Shown: positions 1 to 7,197, counted from the first letter of the stretch. The stretch is 13,110 nucleotides of DNA from an uncultured Lachnospira sp. (GCA_910587485.1 CAJUKN010000034.1:1-13110), one strand, 5' to 3'. Program-made: numbers and translations. The notes: generated by a model from the letters alone, not told the origin.

Positions 1-19
1 GCTAAAGCTATTTGGGAAC

Positions 20-44
20 TCACCTGCATAGCAGGTGGTTTTAT
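20..44 (+). terminator. Short palindrome with T-run; terminator of an off-window gene or IS200/IS605-like end hairpin
   Basis: A 7-bp stem (21-27 with 31-37, extended by a T-G pair) closes an ATA triloop and is followed by TTTTATT on the plus strand. It could be an intrinsic terminator for a plus-strand gene left of the window. The flank GCTAAAGC and the GC-rich short-loop palindrome also resemble the subterminal hairpins of IS200/IS605-type elements, but no transposase is present here. The stem is seen; both roles are inference. Confidence 0.4.
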
Positions 45-56
45 TAATTGTTAAAC

Positions 57-92
57 AAAAAAATCAGACCGCTCATATAACAGGCGGTCTGA
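57..92 (-). terminator. Intrinsic terminator of the deacetylase gene
   Basis: A perfect 9-bp stem (64-72 with 84-92, TCAGACCGC arm) is followed on the minus strand by seven consecutive T (57-63). It lies about 150 bases downstream of the deacetylase stop codon with no gene between, so it is the likely end of that transcript. A weaker AT-rich hairpin (188-194 with 201-207) lies nearer the stop but lacks a good T-run. Confidence 0.8.
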
Positions 93-239
93 CAAATTTA
101 TTATATTGTTCATTATAAAAAATAACAATGTATTTTTTTCAAGCCTAGAAAACTTGGCTTATTATCTGCAAGCTAAAACATACATTTACAATGATATACT
201 TCATTGTTTGATAAAATTCATATAAAAATAAGAACATAT

Positions 240-1208
240 TTAATCTGCAATTTGTCTGCCTGTACCGTCCATATGAAAATTCTCTTTTACAATCAATTGT
301 GAAATTGGAACTAACGTATACCCTTGTTCTTGCAGACTTGTAATAACCGTTTCTAAAGCCTCAGCCGTATATTTTGCTCCATTGTGCATAAGGATAATGG
401 AACCATTCCCCAAAGCCTTGTGTTGTGTAACGGTCTTGATAATATTTGACACACCATAATCTTTCCAATCTAGGCTGTCAACATCCCACTGAATAGGATA
501 ATGATTTATTCCATATGTAGTTTTTATTAATGTAGAATTATAATCCCCATATGGTGGGCGAAACAAAAAGCAGTCATATCCTGTAATTTCTTTTATTTTT
601 GCGTCCACAGAAGAAATTTCTTGTATTTGTTCGGCTTCTGACAATTTGCTCATCTGTTTATGTTTTTCACTGTGATTGCCTAAATCATGTCCGCGAGTAT
701 AAATTTCTTTTACCATATCTGGATATTCTTTCACCCAGCCGCCTGTCATAAAAAATGTAACCTTAACATTATATTTGTCAAGTATATTGAGAATATCTAA
801 TGTATCTTCAGCACCCCATGCAGCATCAAACGATAAAGCAACCTTTTTTTCATCTGTTTTAACACAGTAAATTGGCAAATCTTTCTTCCCTGCACGGCTG
901 TCCCCGACAATATTTCCGCCGCCAATTCCTGTTGATTTCGCATTATTTGTTTTTTCAGAGGTACCATTTGATTCTGCATTTGTTGATGTTGCAATCAATC
1001 GACCACTATCATCTCCATTATTTTCTATATTGGTTGAATTGGCAGACTGCATTGTACGAATATCATCAAGAGGGTGATAATATAAAAAAATGGCAAGTGC
1101 AGCTATAATAATAGCGGTCGAGATAAGGTATACAGCACGAGTAACTTTTGTATTGGATTCCTCCTTTTTTAAATCTTTATTTTTAAATTTTTGCATGGGG
1201 TTAAACAT
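240..1208 (-). CDS. Membrane-anchored polysaccharide deacetylase (CE4, NodB-like domain)
   Basis: The 322-residue protein probably removes N-acetyl (or other acyl) groups from an envelope glycan such as peptidoglycan, outside the membrane. A lysine-rich cytoplasmic start is followed by one membrane segment (about 26-44) and a Ser/Asn/Gly-rich linker (about 55-105). The NodB domain (about 120-305) shows motif 1 SFDAAWG (126-132), motif 2 NHSEKH (178-183), motif 3 RPPYG (217-221), DSLDWK (244-249) and LMHNGA (273-278). D128 is the expected catalytic base and H179/H183 are metal ligands. The second Asp of the classic TFDD motif is Ala129, a variant I associate with PdaB-like and clostridial members. 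The ATG at 1208 has only a weak upstream GGAA; ATG at 1196 is an alternative with no better site. The gene is apparently monocistronic. The family is secure; the exact substrate is unknown. Confidence 0.9.
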   Translation of the reverse strand: MFNPMQKFKNKDLKKEESNTKVTRAVYLISTAIIIAALAIFLYYHPLDDIRTMQSANSTNIENNGDDSGRLIATSTNAESNGTSEKTNNAKSTGIGGGNIVGDSRAGKKDLPIYCVKTDEKKVALSFDAAWGAEDTLDILNILDKYNVKVTFFMTGGWVKEYPDMVKEIYTRGHDLGNHSEKHKQMSKLSEAEQIQEISSVDAKIKEITGYDCFLFRPPYGDYNSTLIKTTYGINHYPIQWDVDSLDWKDYGVSNIIKTVTQHKALGNGSIILMHNGAKYTAEALETVITSLQEQGYTLVPISQLIVKENFHMDGTGRQIAD

Positions 1209-1301
1209 ATAAAAGTATTTCCAATCAAAAATGATTGTTATAATATATGATAATAATATAATAATGATGATTGAGAAAAATAAAATATTATATAATAATC
1301 A

Positions 1302-1330
1302 TTGTCATTTTCTATCTTTTATGTTATATT
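1302..1330 (+). promoter_or_regulatory. Predicted sigma-A promoter of the antisense antitoxin RNA
   Basis: TTGTCA (1302-1307), a 17-base spacer and TATATT (1325-1330), with a TGn extension of the -10 at 1322-1324. Predicted start is near 1337. The promoter points into the 3' region of the small toxin gene, and no protein gene follows on this strand before a terminator at 1400-1440, which fits a dedicated small-RNA promoter. Confidence 0.6.
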
Positions 1331-1336
1331 AAATAC

Positions 1337-1367
1337 TAAGAAAAGCATCCACTCCAAAGTGGATGCT
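1337..1367 (-). terminator. Terminator of the toxin mRNA
   Basis: A perfect 10-bp stem (1344-1353 with 1358-1367) has a four-base loop. On the minus strand it runs into TTTTCTT (1337-1344). It lies about 65 bases past the toxin stop, so the toxin mRNA would extend across nearly the whole antisense RNA. Confidence 0.6.
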
Positions 1368-1399
1368 CCCAAACAAAAGTGGATTGTCCTAACGGACAT

Positions 1400-1440
1400 T
1401 GCCTCTCTGTGGTGCAGACAGAGAGGCATTTTTAATTTTT
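1400..1440 (+). terminator. Terminator of the antisense RNA
   Basis: A perfect 11-bp stem (1400-1410 with 1418-1428, arm TGCCTCTCTGT) with a 7-base loop is followed on the plus strand by TTTTTAATTTTT (1429-1440). The T-tract overlaps the toxin stop codon region on the opposite strand. Confidence 0.75.
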
Positions 1441-1554
1441 CTTGTTGTCCTTATCTCTTATGAGAAAAGCAAGAAACGCAACAATCAAGCTGCCAAAGGT
1501 TGCTAACAAAGTTAGAATTCCAATGAAAATTGAGATAATCTCAAATGCTGTCAT
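1432..1554 (-). CDS. Small single-span holin-like toxin peptide (type I toxin candidate)
   Basis: A 40-residue ORF begins MTAFEIISIFIGILTLLATF, continues as a hydrophobic helix to about residue 32, and ends in a charged tail RDKDNKKN. The ATG at 1554 has an excellent ribosome binding site, AAAGGAGGTG (GGAGG at 1563-1567, 8-base spacing). The pattern of a short polar start with F/Y-E near position 4-5, one membrane segment and a lysine-rich C-terminus matches the putative holin-like toxin group (Pfam Hol_Tox) and the TxpA/BsrG/Fst type of membrane toxins. The gene has its own promoter at 1675-1703 and is faced by a predicted antisense RNA. Toxicity is inferred from family resemblance and layout. 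The alternative is a benign small membrane peptide. Confidence 0.8.
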   Translation of the reverse strand: MTAFEIISIFIGILTLLATFGSLIVAFLAFLIRDKDNKKN

Positions 1555-1561
1555 ATCGCGC

Positions 1562-1611
1562 ACCTCCTTTCCTATGTACTCCTAGCCAGCTAGGGTATTG
1601 GTTCAGGAGGT
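1562..1611 (-). promoter_or_regulatory. 5' UTR stem that would sequester the toxin Shine-Dalgarno
   Basis: In the toxin mRNA, ACCTCCT (complement of 1605-1611) can pair perfectly over 7 bp with the Shine-Dalgarno AGGAGGT (complement of 1562-1568). The enclosed region contains a second small hairpin (CCTAGC arm, 1581-1586 with 1589-1594). Occlusion of the ribosome binding site in the primary transcript is a known control feature of type I toxin mRNAs. The pairing is seen; its regulatory use is inferred. Confidence 0.55.
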
Positions 1612-1674
1612 TGCCACTCTGTCATGGATACTCTTCTTGAAACATTCTTGTTTCGTTGGCTTTTGCCATATATA

Positions 1675-1703
1675 ATCATATCATCAATACCATAAAATTT
1701 CAA
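1675..1703 (-). promoter_or_regulatory. Predicted sigma-A promoter of the toxin gene
   Basis: On the minus strand: TTGAAA (1698-1703), a 17-base spacer and TATGAT (1675-1680) with a TGn extension. Predicted start is near 1668, giving a 5' UTR of about 110 bases. The -35 lies within the loop and arm of an inverted repeat (1687-1717). Confidence 0.6.
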
Positions 1704-1717
1704 TTATTTTATGGTAT
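1687..1717. repeat. 12-bp inverted repeat between the permease gene and the toxin promoter
   Basis: Perfect arms at 1687-1698 and 1706-1717 (ATACCATAAAAT type) flank a 7-base loop. It sits 22 bases after the permease stop, so it may be a weak terminator for the transporter operon, although no T-run follows. It also overlaps the toxin -35, so an operator role is possible. Confidence 0.5.
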
Positions 1718-1739
1718 ATAAATAACATATTATATAATA

Positions 1740-4382
1740 CTATATATTCTCATTCTGTATTGTTTCAACAATATTTTTTCGATTAATTTTATTCATTGAA
1801 TACTGTGTTGTTGCAAACAATAAAACAAACACTGCTGCTATAGCTATCAAGATTCCTCCATATGGTAATTGATATGGGATTTCAATTCCCTCTGAAAAAG
1901 CCTTATAGAAACAAATAGACAACACAATTCCCACTGGAATCCCAATCAATAATGATTTTACCCCATAAAATACACTTTCCAGCCATACCATTCTTCTAAA
2001 TTCTCTTTTTGTCATACCAATGGATTTTAACATAGCAAACTCTCTTGAGCGCAATTCCATATTCGTGGTAATGGTGTTAAATATATTCGTAATGCCAACA
2101 AGTGATATAACAATAATAAATCCATATAAAAATATGGAAAACAACACTATTGTAGAATGTCTTTGTTCATATTCCTGTTTTAAATTACCCAAGTTATATT
2201 TTACAAAAGTTGCCTCATTTTCAAAGTTTTTTTGTATCTCATCAGGATTGTCACATTGAAGGTAAATATTTAACGAACTATATGGCATACCATAACCCTG
2301 ATGATTCTTCATCCATTCATCACTTACCACAATAATTCCTTCTACACTTGTTTTGTTTGTATCATAAAGTCCTATTGGACGCTCATTGGTTTGTATAGCA
2401 ATTTCAATATCAATCTGCTTATTATCATCTAAATTTGCTGCCAAATTGTCACTATTATATTCATCATTAGAAATTTTTGGCGTCAACCCATGAATAAAAT
2501 CGCCAGACTTATATTCATATTTCATTCCTGTAGTACGTTTGCCGCCTTTTTCATAACTTAGATAATCAGCAATTAATATCCCTTTGTCTTTTACTTTATC
2601 TGGTGATAATCCTAATTTCTTACAATACGCTTCATACTCTGCATCCCCAATAGAAGCCACCATAAAGGAAAGAGAACTGTTTTGTTTTACAATTTCTGGT
2701 ATATATCGCAAATATTGTGTAGTAAAAGGAATGTCTGATACCTTTACCAGCATTTCCCCTTGTCTTAAAATTTCGTACTGCTTTACACCCTCCATCTGTG
2801 TAATCTGAGTTGCTTCTTCAAAATTCTCCTCGGAAAATACAGTTAATTGGATTTGATATGGAACATCTTTATAATATATTGAAGAGGCTTCAAAACCAAG
2901 CTGTGTAAATGTTACCATAGCAATAAACACCCCTACACTCACTACAATAGAAATAACGGTTGTTCTATATTTTACTCTTGCTCTGCGCAAATTTTTGTAT
3001 GCAATCGCTCCTCCCACACCAAACAAGCGATTAAAAATTTTTGGCGTGCGAAGTTCTTTTGCCCTAATACGAATCATTTTATTGCCTCGTATAGCAACAA
3101 TTGGAGAAACTTTTGCTGCTTCTCTAGCTGCTTTTCCTGCTGAAAAATAAAGTGTAAATGCCGCCAATATGATACCTGCTATCACTGCAGGGACAGAAAA
3201 TACATAAACCAATTCCACTCCTAAAACAGTTATCATAAGATTTCCTGTACACTTTACAATAATATAAGTTGCAAGTGTGCCGCATATAATGCCTAATGGA
3301 ATACCAATACAGCCAAGCAGTACGGCTTCTCCATGCACCAAGCGCTTGCGCTGCTTTTTTGTTGCACCTATTGATGACATCATACCATATAGCTTCATTT
3401 TCTCTGTCAGCGATATAATAAAACTATTTCGTATACAAAATACACTAGTAAAAATAACAATCAAAATAGCAATACCTGCCACACCATATAACATACTCTT
3501 TGTACTGTCTGAAAAAAGCATCAGTTCCCACTTTAACAGCCAAATATTACATACATAAGAAGCTGCAACCTTTTTCATTTGTGTTACAACCTCTCTATCT
3601 ATATCACCACGATTATAACGATTATAGACGTCTTCTGAAACACCTAAAATAGAAGCGGTTACTTTATCTCGATTTTGTATTGCGGACTCTGTATATTTCG
3701 CATAAATATTCACATGTGAGAAATTATCTTTATCTGACAAAAAGGTTATCATCGTATATCCCGGCGCAAATATCGGCTCTATATGCTTATTGGGACGTTT
3801 CATCAATCCAACAATCGTATATTCTACTTGTTGATTGACTTGCAATTCTTCCTCTTCACTCATAAATGGATTATTTTGGGTTAATGATTCTCCTTCACTA
3901 AGACGCTCTCCTAAACCCAACGACAGTTTATCGCCTATTTTATAAGAAACGCCTCCATTTGTCCAAATATGTTTTGAAATAATAACTTCATGGTCATTTT
4001 GCGGCAATCTTCCTTCAATCAAATCCACTCCTGCTGCCTTCATGCCATTTTCGTTCATTGCATAAATACATAAATAAGGTTTATCTGGATTTGTACTGCC
4101 CTCAAGCATGGCATATCCAATATCATACATATAACCTAATGATTCAATATTTCGATTATTTTCAAAATATTTTCGATTTTCTTGTTTAACATTATAAAAA
4201 GCATAGTGAAAATCACCGCTGTATTTCTTTTCATATTCTACCATACTGGCACGAAAACTCTCCGCCATACTGGCAATTGCAGTAATCAATGCTGTTGATA
4301 ATAAAATACCAATAATTGTAACAATTGTACGCTTTTTATTTAGAAAAAAATTGCGCAACACCAACTTGTTTAATACTTTCAT
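1740..4382 (-). CDS. ABC transporter permease with two FtsX-type domains
   Basis: The 880-residue membrane subunit works with the ATPase encoded just upstream. Eight membrane segments are visible at about 20-40, 298-318, 352-376, 388-413, 474-494, 743-768, 802-826 and 842-860. Two large extracytoplasmic regions (about 45-295 and 497-740) each follow a first helix, the layout of a duplicated MacB/FtsX permease. The coupling-helix motif appears twice: EKMKLYGMMSSIGATKKQ (327-344) and ELRSREFAMLKSIGMTKREF (776-795). The ATG at 4382 is preceded by AGGGAA, 18 bases after the ATPase stop. FtsX-type permeases of this sort often serve peptide export, peptide-antibiotic resistance or lipoprotein release. 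The regulator and kinase beside it favour an envelope-stress or peptide response, but the substrate cannot be told. It is longer than the roughly 650-residue BceB class, so it is not a typical BceB. Confidence 0.9.
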   Translation of the reverse strand: MKVLNKLVLRNFFLNKKRTIVTIIGILLSTALITAIASMAESFRASMVEYEKKYSGDFHYAFYNVKQENRKYFENNRNIESLGYMYDIGYAMLEGSTNPDKPYLCIYAMNENGMKAAGVDLIEGRLPQNDHEVIISKHIWTNGGVSYKIGDKLSLGLGERLSEGESLTQNNPFMSEEEELQVNQQVEYTIVGLMKRPNKHIEPIFAPGYTMITFLSDKDNFSHVNIYAKYTESAIQNRDKVTASILGVSEDVYNRYNRGDIDREVVTQMKKVAASYVCNIWLLKWELMLFSDSTKSMLYGVAGIAILIVIFTSVFCIRNSFIISLTEKMKLYGMMSSIGATKKQRKRLVHGEAVLLGCIGIPLGIICGTLATYIIVKCTGNLMITVLGVELVYVFSVPAVIAGIILAAFTLYFSAGKAAREAAKVSPIVAIRGNKMIRIRAKELRTPKIFNRLFGVGGAIAYKNLRRARVKYRTTVISIVVSVGVFIAMVTFTQLGFEASSIYYKDVPYQIQLTVFSEENFEEATQITQMEGVKQYEILRQGEMLVKVSDIPFTTQYLRYIPEIVKQNSSLSFMVASIGDAEYEAYCKKLGLSPDKVKDKGILIADYLSYEKGGKRTTGMKYEYKSGDFIHGLTPKISNDEYNSDNLAANLDDNKQIDIEIAIQTNERPIGLYDTNKTSVEGIIVVSDEWMKNHQGYGMPYSSLNIYLQCDNPDEIQKNFENEATFVKYNLGNLKQEYEQRHSTIVLFSIFLYGFIIVISLVGITNIFNTITTNMELRSREFAMLKSIGMTKREFRRMVWLESVFYGVKSLLIGIPVGIVLSICFYKAFSEGIEIPYQLPYGGILIAIAAVFVLLFATTQYSMNKINRKNIVETIQNENI

Positions 4383-4400
4383 TATGATTCCCTGCCTTTC

Positions 4401-5141
4401 CTATTCTAAAATAACATGTTGACCTTTGTTATCTAAAATATCTCTTTGAGTCGCAGTTCTTACATTATCTCTGCGGTCACTGACAATTTTTCCATCTTCA
4501 ATCGTCAACACTCTATCTGCTTGTTTTGCAATTTCCAAGTCATGGGTAATCATAATAATGGTCTGCATATATTTACGGTTAAATAATTTCAATAATTCAA
4601 TAATTTCTTTGCTTGCTTTCGAGTCAAGATTTCCTGTTGGCTCATCAGCCAATATAATCGCTGGACGATTCATCAACGCTCTGCCAATAGCTACACGCTG
4701 CTGCTGCCCTCCAGATAATTCATTCGGCAAATGACGCAGCCTTTTACTCAATCCAAGTGTTTCTGTAAGTTCTCTTAACAATTCTGCATCAGGTGTCTTT
4801 CCATCTAATTCCGTTGGAAGGGTGATATTTTCCTTCACATTTAAAACAGGAATTAAATTAAAAAATTGATAAATCAATCCAACTTGACGTCTTCTAAAAA
4901 TTGCTAACTTATCATCATTCAAACGATAAATATCTTCATCTTCAATAAAAACACTGCCATCTGTTGGACGGTCAACCCCGCCAAGTATATGAAGCAATGT
5001 GGACTTCCCGCTTCCAGAACTTCCAACAATCGCAACAAATTCTCCTTTTTTAATAGATAAATTAATATCGCTGATAGCTACAACTTGGTTTTCTTTCTCT
5101 CCATAAATTTTTGTTAAACGCTCTGTTCTTAAAATTTCCAT
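4401..5141 (-). CDS. ABC transporter ATP-binding protein (MacB/LolD/BceA class)
   Basis: The 246-residue cytoplasmic ATPase powers the FtsX-type permease encoded 18 bases downstream. It is complete: Walker A GSSGSGKST (40-48), Q-loop Q92 in YQFFNL, signature LSGGQQQR (142-149), Walker B IILADEP (162-168) and switch H200 in MITHD. The sequence around YQFFNLIPVLNVKENI and DEPTGNLDS is characteristic of the class that pairs with FtsX/MacB permeases. The start at 5141 follows an AGGA (complement of 5151-5154) with a longish spacer. A likely regulated promoter lies directly upstream, between the kinase stop and this gene, so the two transporter genes can probably be transcribed apart from the regulator genes. 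Confidence 0.95.
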   Translation of the reverse strand: MEILRTERLTKIYGEKENQVVAISDINLSIKKGEFVAIVGSSGSGKSTLLHILGGVDRPTDGSVFIEDEDIYRLNDDKLAIFRRRQVGLIYQFFNLIPVLNVKENITLPTELDGKTPDAELLRELTETLGLSKRLRHLPNELSGGQQQRVAIGRALMNRPAIILADEPTGNLDSKASKEIIELLKLFNRKYMQTIIMITHDLEIAKQADRVLTIEDGKIVSDRRDNVRTATQRDILDNKGQHVILE

Positions 5142-5174
5142 TTACATCCGTCCTTTCATTTACTTTATGCTGAT

Positions 5175-5207
5175 AGCATAACAAAGCAAAATGACATTTT
5201 GATGACA
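5175..5207 (-). promoter_or_regulatory. Direct-repeat response-regulator box with extended -10, upstream of the ABC genes
   Basis: In the 69-base gap between the kinase stop and the ATPase start, the minus strand carries TGTCAT twice (5202-5207 and 5191-5196), offset by exactly 11 bp. Exactly 10 bases further is TATGCT (5175-5180), preceded by TGT, an extended -10. OmpR/PhoB-family regulators bind head-to-tail half-sites with 10-11 bp offset that replace the -35 about 10 bp from the -10, so the arrangement fits activation by the regulator of this operon. A 7-bp inverted repeat (5165-5171 with 5175-5181) overlaps the -10. Repeats and spacing are seen; the binding protein is inferred. Confidence 0.55.
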
Positions 5208-5210
5208 ATT

Positions 5211-6437
5211 TTAAGATTTTAAAAATTTTATTAAAAATGTTGTTTTCTTGTCCTCCTCTGATGATACTGTAATATATCCATTCTGTCTCTCCACAATCTC
5301 CTTGCATAGTGCTAAGCCTATCCCTACACTGTCTTCCTTTGCAGTGCTGCTTCTATAAAATCGCTCAAAAATATGTTTTTGTTCTTTTGGAGAAATTCCT
5401 TTTCCAAAATCAATCACTGAAATAGCAGTATACACGGTGTTATCATCAACATGAACAATCACCTGCCTATCCATTGGACTATGTTCTATTGCATTTTTCA
5501 CCAGATTGGTAATAGCTTCTTTAATCCAATGCTTATCACCATACATAACAACATTGCTCATTCCTTGTTTATTTAATTGAATTTGCTTCCATTCTGCCAT
5601 CAGTGCCAAATTTTCAAACACTTCTTCCAACATACTATCCACATAAATTATATTTTTTTCAAACTCAATAACGCCTGCATCCATTCGCGATAATTTTAAC
5701 AGTGTTACCACAAGCCAATTTACATTTGTAATCTGTCTTGTAATTTCAGACAAAAACTTACGTCGTGTTGCCTCTTCCATATGCTCACTCTCTGAAAGAT
5801 TATCTAAAAGAACAAGACAGGATGTAAGAGGCGTTTTTAATTGATGCGAAATATCGGATACCGAATCTGCCAACGCTTTTTTTCCACTGCTTGATTGTTC
5901 TGCTGCCTTCTTTAACATAATGGTAACTTTATACAATTCATTTTTTAGTCCGCTCAATTCATCTTCTTTATTGTCTTCCATTTCCAAAGCATATATTCCC
6001 TGCTCAATCTTTCGTATATAAGAAGTCAATTCCCCAATTTTTTTGTCACGCCGTCTTTGATAAAGCCAAATCAACAACAATATCCCTATACACAAAAATA
6101 TAAGTAAAAAATTACTTACAATAAGAATTTCTTTCTGATATCTTCCTTGACTTAAAATTGGCATGTCTTGTGGAAATATCCCATAACGCTCAAGCATATG
6201 CCCATCTATTTTTTCTAGTTCATTTTTATTTAAAATCTCAATCCATCTTTCTTCCTCAAAATCTGGATATTGCTTTTTTACATTTTCCAGTAAAACTGCA
6301 ATAACATTATAATATCCATCGGACATTTCCTGCATTGTCTGCTGTATAGAAAAATTCCATGCTGCTGTTATGATTACCATAACTATCACTATCATAATGA
6401 TACACTTTTGAAAGGATTTATTTGTACCCCACATCAT
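5211..6437 (-). CDS. Sensor histidine kinase (HisKA type, extracytoplasmic sensor domain)
   Basis: The 408-residue membrane kinase is the partner of the response regulator encoded 8 bases upstream. Membrane segments at about 12-28 and 104-126 flank an external domain of about 75 residues. A HAMP-like linker follows, then the dimerization helix with ISHQLKTPLT (phospho-acceptor H198). The ATPase domain has the N-box NLVKNAIEHS (311-320), G1 DFGKGI (343-348), an F-box near HIFERFYR and G2 VGIGLAL (371-377). All catalytic motifs are intact. The start is one of two adjacent ATG codons (6437 or 6434); the upstream ribosome site is weak and lies in the end of the regulator gene, suggesting coupled translation. 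BceS-type kinases lack an external domain, so this kinase may sense its signal directly rather than only through the transporter. Confidence 0.93.
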   Translation of the reverse strand: MMWGTNKSFQKCIIMIVIVMVIITAAWNFSIQQTMQEMSDGYYNVIAVLLENVKKQYPDFEEERWIEILNKNELEKIDGHMLERYGIFPQDMPILSQGRYQKEILIVSNFLLIFLCIGILLLIWLYQRRRDKKIGELTSYIRKIEQGIYALEMEDNKEDELSGLKNELYKVTIMLKKAAEQSSSGKKALADSVSDISHQLKTPLTSCLVLLDNLSESEHMEEATRRKFLSEITRQITNVNWLVVTLLKLSRMDAGVIEFEKNIIYVDSMLEEVFENLALMAEWKQIQLNKQGMSNVVMYGDKHWIKEAITNLVKNAIEHSPMDRQVIVHVDDNTVYTAISVIDFGKGISPKEQKHIFERFYRSSTAKEDSVGIGLALCKEIVERQNGYITVSSEEDKKTTFLIKFLKS

Positions 6438-6445
6438 TTTTCACT

Positions 6446-7111
6446 CTACTCTTTCTCAATTCTATATCCCATACCACGCACTGTTTTAATAATTTCTCCG
6501 TCCAAATCCCCAATTTTTTTGCGAATCCGTTTCATAGTAACGGTAAGTGTATTATCATTTACAAAATTTCCAGCAGCATCCCAAATGCCTGCTAAAATTT
6601 CATCTCTGGTAAATAGCTTTCCCTGATTATTCATCATACTGCTTAAAATTTTATATTCTAATTTTGTAAGAACAACCTCTTCTCCATGACTATACGCTTT
6701 GCCCGTTTTCGTATCTAGTTTTAAAAATTTACAGCATAAGACATCTTGTGACTTTCCGCTTCGGCGCAAAACATTTTTAATGCGTGAAATTAGTTCTCTA
6801 TTACGAAACGGTTTTTGAATATAATCATCAGCCCCTACATCAAAGCCTTGCACAACGTCTTTTTCTTCTTCCTTTGCCGTCAAAAAAATAACAGGTATCT
6901 CTTGAATTTTTTTGAATTGTTTGCAAAGTTCAAATCCATTTCCATCGGGAAGCGTAATATCAAGCAGCACTAAATCAAAATATTGTTGTCCAAAAAGCGT
7001 GGCGGCTTCTTCAAAAGTTCTTGCAACTGCATATGTATAACCTTCTTCCTTAAGCAAATATTCCAATCCTAATATAATTGATTCGTTATCTTCTACTAAT
7101 AATAAATTCAT
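6446..7111 (-). CDS. OmpR/PhoB-family response regulator
   Basis: The 221-residue transcription regulator is activated by the adjacent kinase. The receiver (1-115) has E7/D8, phospho-acceptor D51 in LLDITLPDG, T78 and K100 in QKPF. The winged-helix domain (about 128-219) ends in TVRGMGYRIEK, typical of the family. I place the start at ATG 7111 because AGGAGA (complement of 7118-7123) lies 6 bases upstream and the protein then begins MNLLLVEDN as family members do. A longer frame to 7129 would use TTG and has no ribosome site. It heads the four-gene module with the kinase and ABC transporter genes. No convincing sigma-A promoter was found between 7112 and 7197. A direct-repeat box upstream of the ATPase gene is the likely target. 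Confidence 0.94.
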   Translation of the reverse strand: MNLLLVEDNESIILGLEYLLKEEGYTYAVARTFEEAATLFGQQYFDLVLLDITLPDGNGFELCKQFKKIQEIPVIFLTAKEEEKDVVQGFDVGADDYIQKPFRNRELISRIKNVLRRSGKSQDVLCCKFLKLDTKTGKAYSHGEEVVLTKLEYKILSSMMNNQGKLFTRDEILAGIWDAAGNFVNDNTLTVTMKRIRKKIGDLDGEIIKTVRGMGYRIEKE

Positions 7112-7197
7112 AAATTCTCTCCTATACAATGAAGCAGATAAAATTTTTTTACTTGCTATTCAGCTTTTGTTACTATTTTTTTATACTCTCTATACAT

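Larger units (their letters stand above)
1337..1440 (+). ncRNA. Predicted antisense RNA (type I antitoxin candidate)
   Basis: A transcript of about 100 nt is bounded by the promoter at 1302-1330 and the terminator at 1400-1440. It would carry three hairpins: 1344-1353 with 1358-1367 (10 bp, CCAA loop), 1385-1389 with 1394-1398 (5 bp), and the 11-bp terminator stem. It is fully complementary to the 3' UTR and last few codons of the toxin mRNA read on the other strand. That convergent, 3'-overlapping layout is the one used by TxpA/RatA and BsrG/SR4 type I systems. The RNA itself is predicted, not shown. Confidence 0.55.

Noticed and set aside
3277..3558. 93-codon plus-strand frame opposite the permease gene
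   Set aside because: It is a shadow of the permease coding sequence with no ribosome site or recognisable motif.
5062..5307. Minus-strand 81-codon frame across the kinase/ATPase junction
   Set aside because: It is out of frame with both well-supported genes and overlaps the regulatory gap.
7112..7129. N-terminal extension of the response regulator to 7129
   Set aside because: It would start at TTG with no ribosome site; ATG 7111 has AGGAGA at the right distance and gives the family-typical N-terminus.
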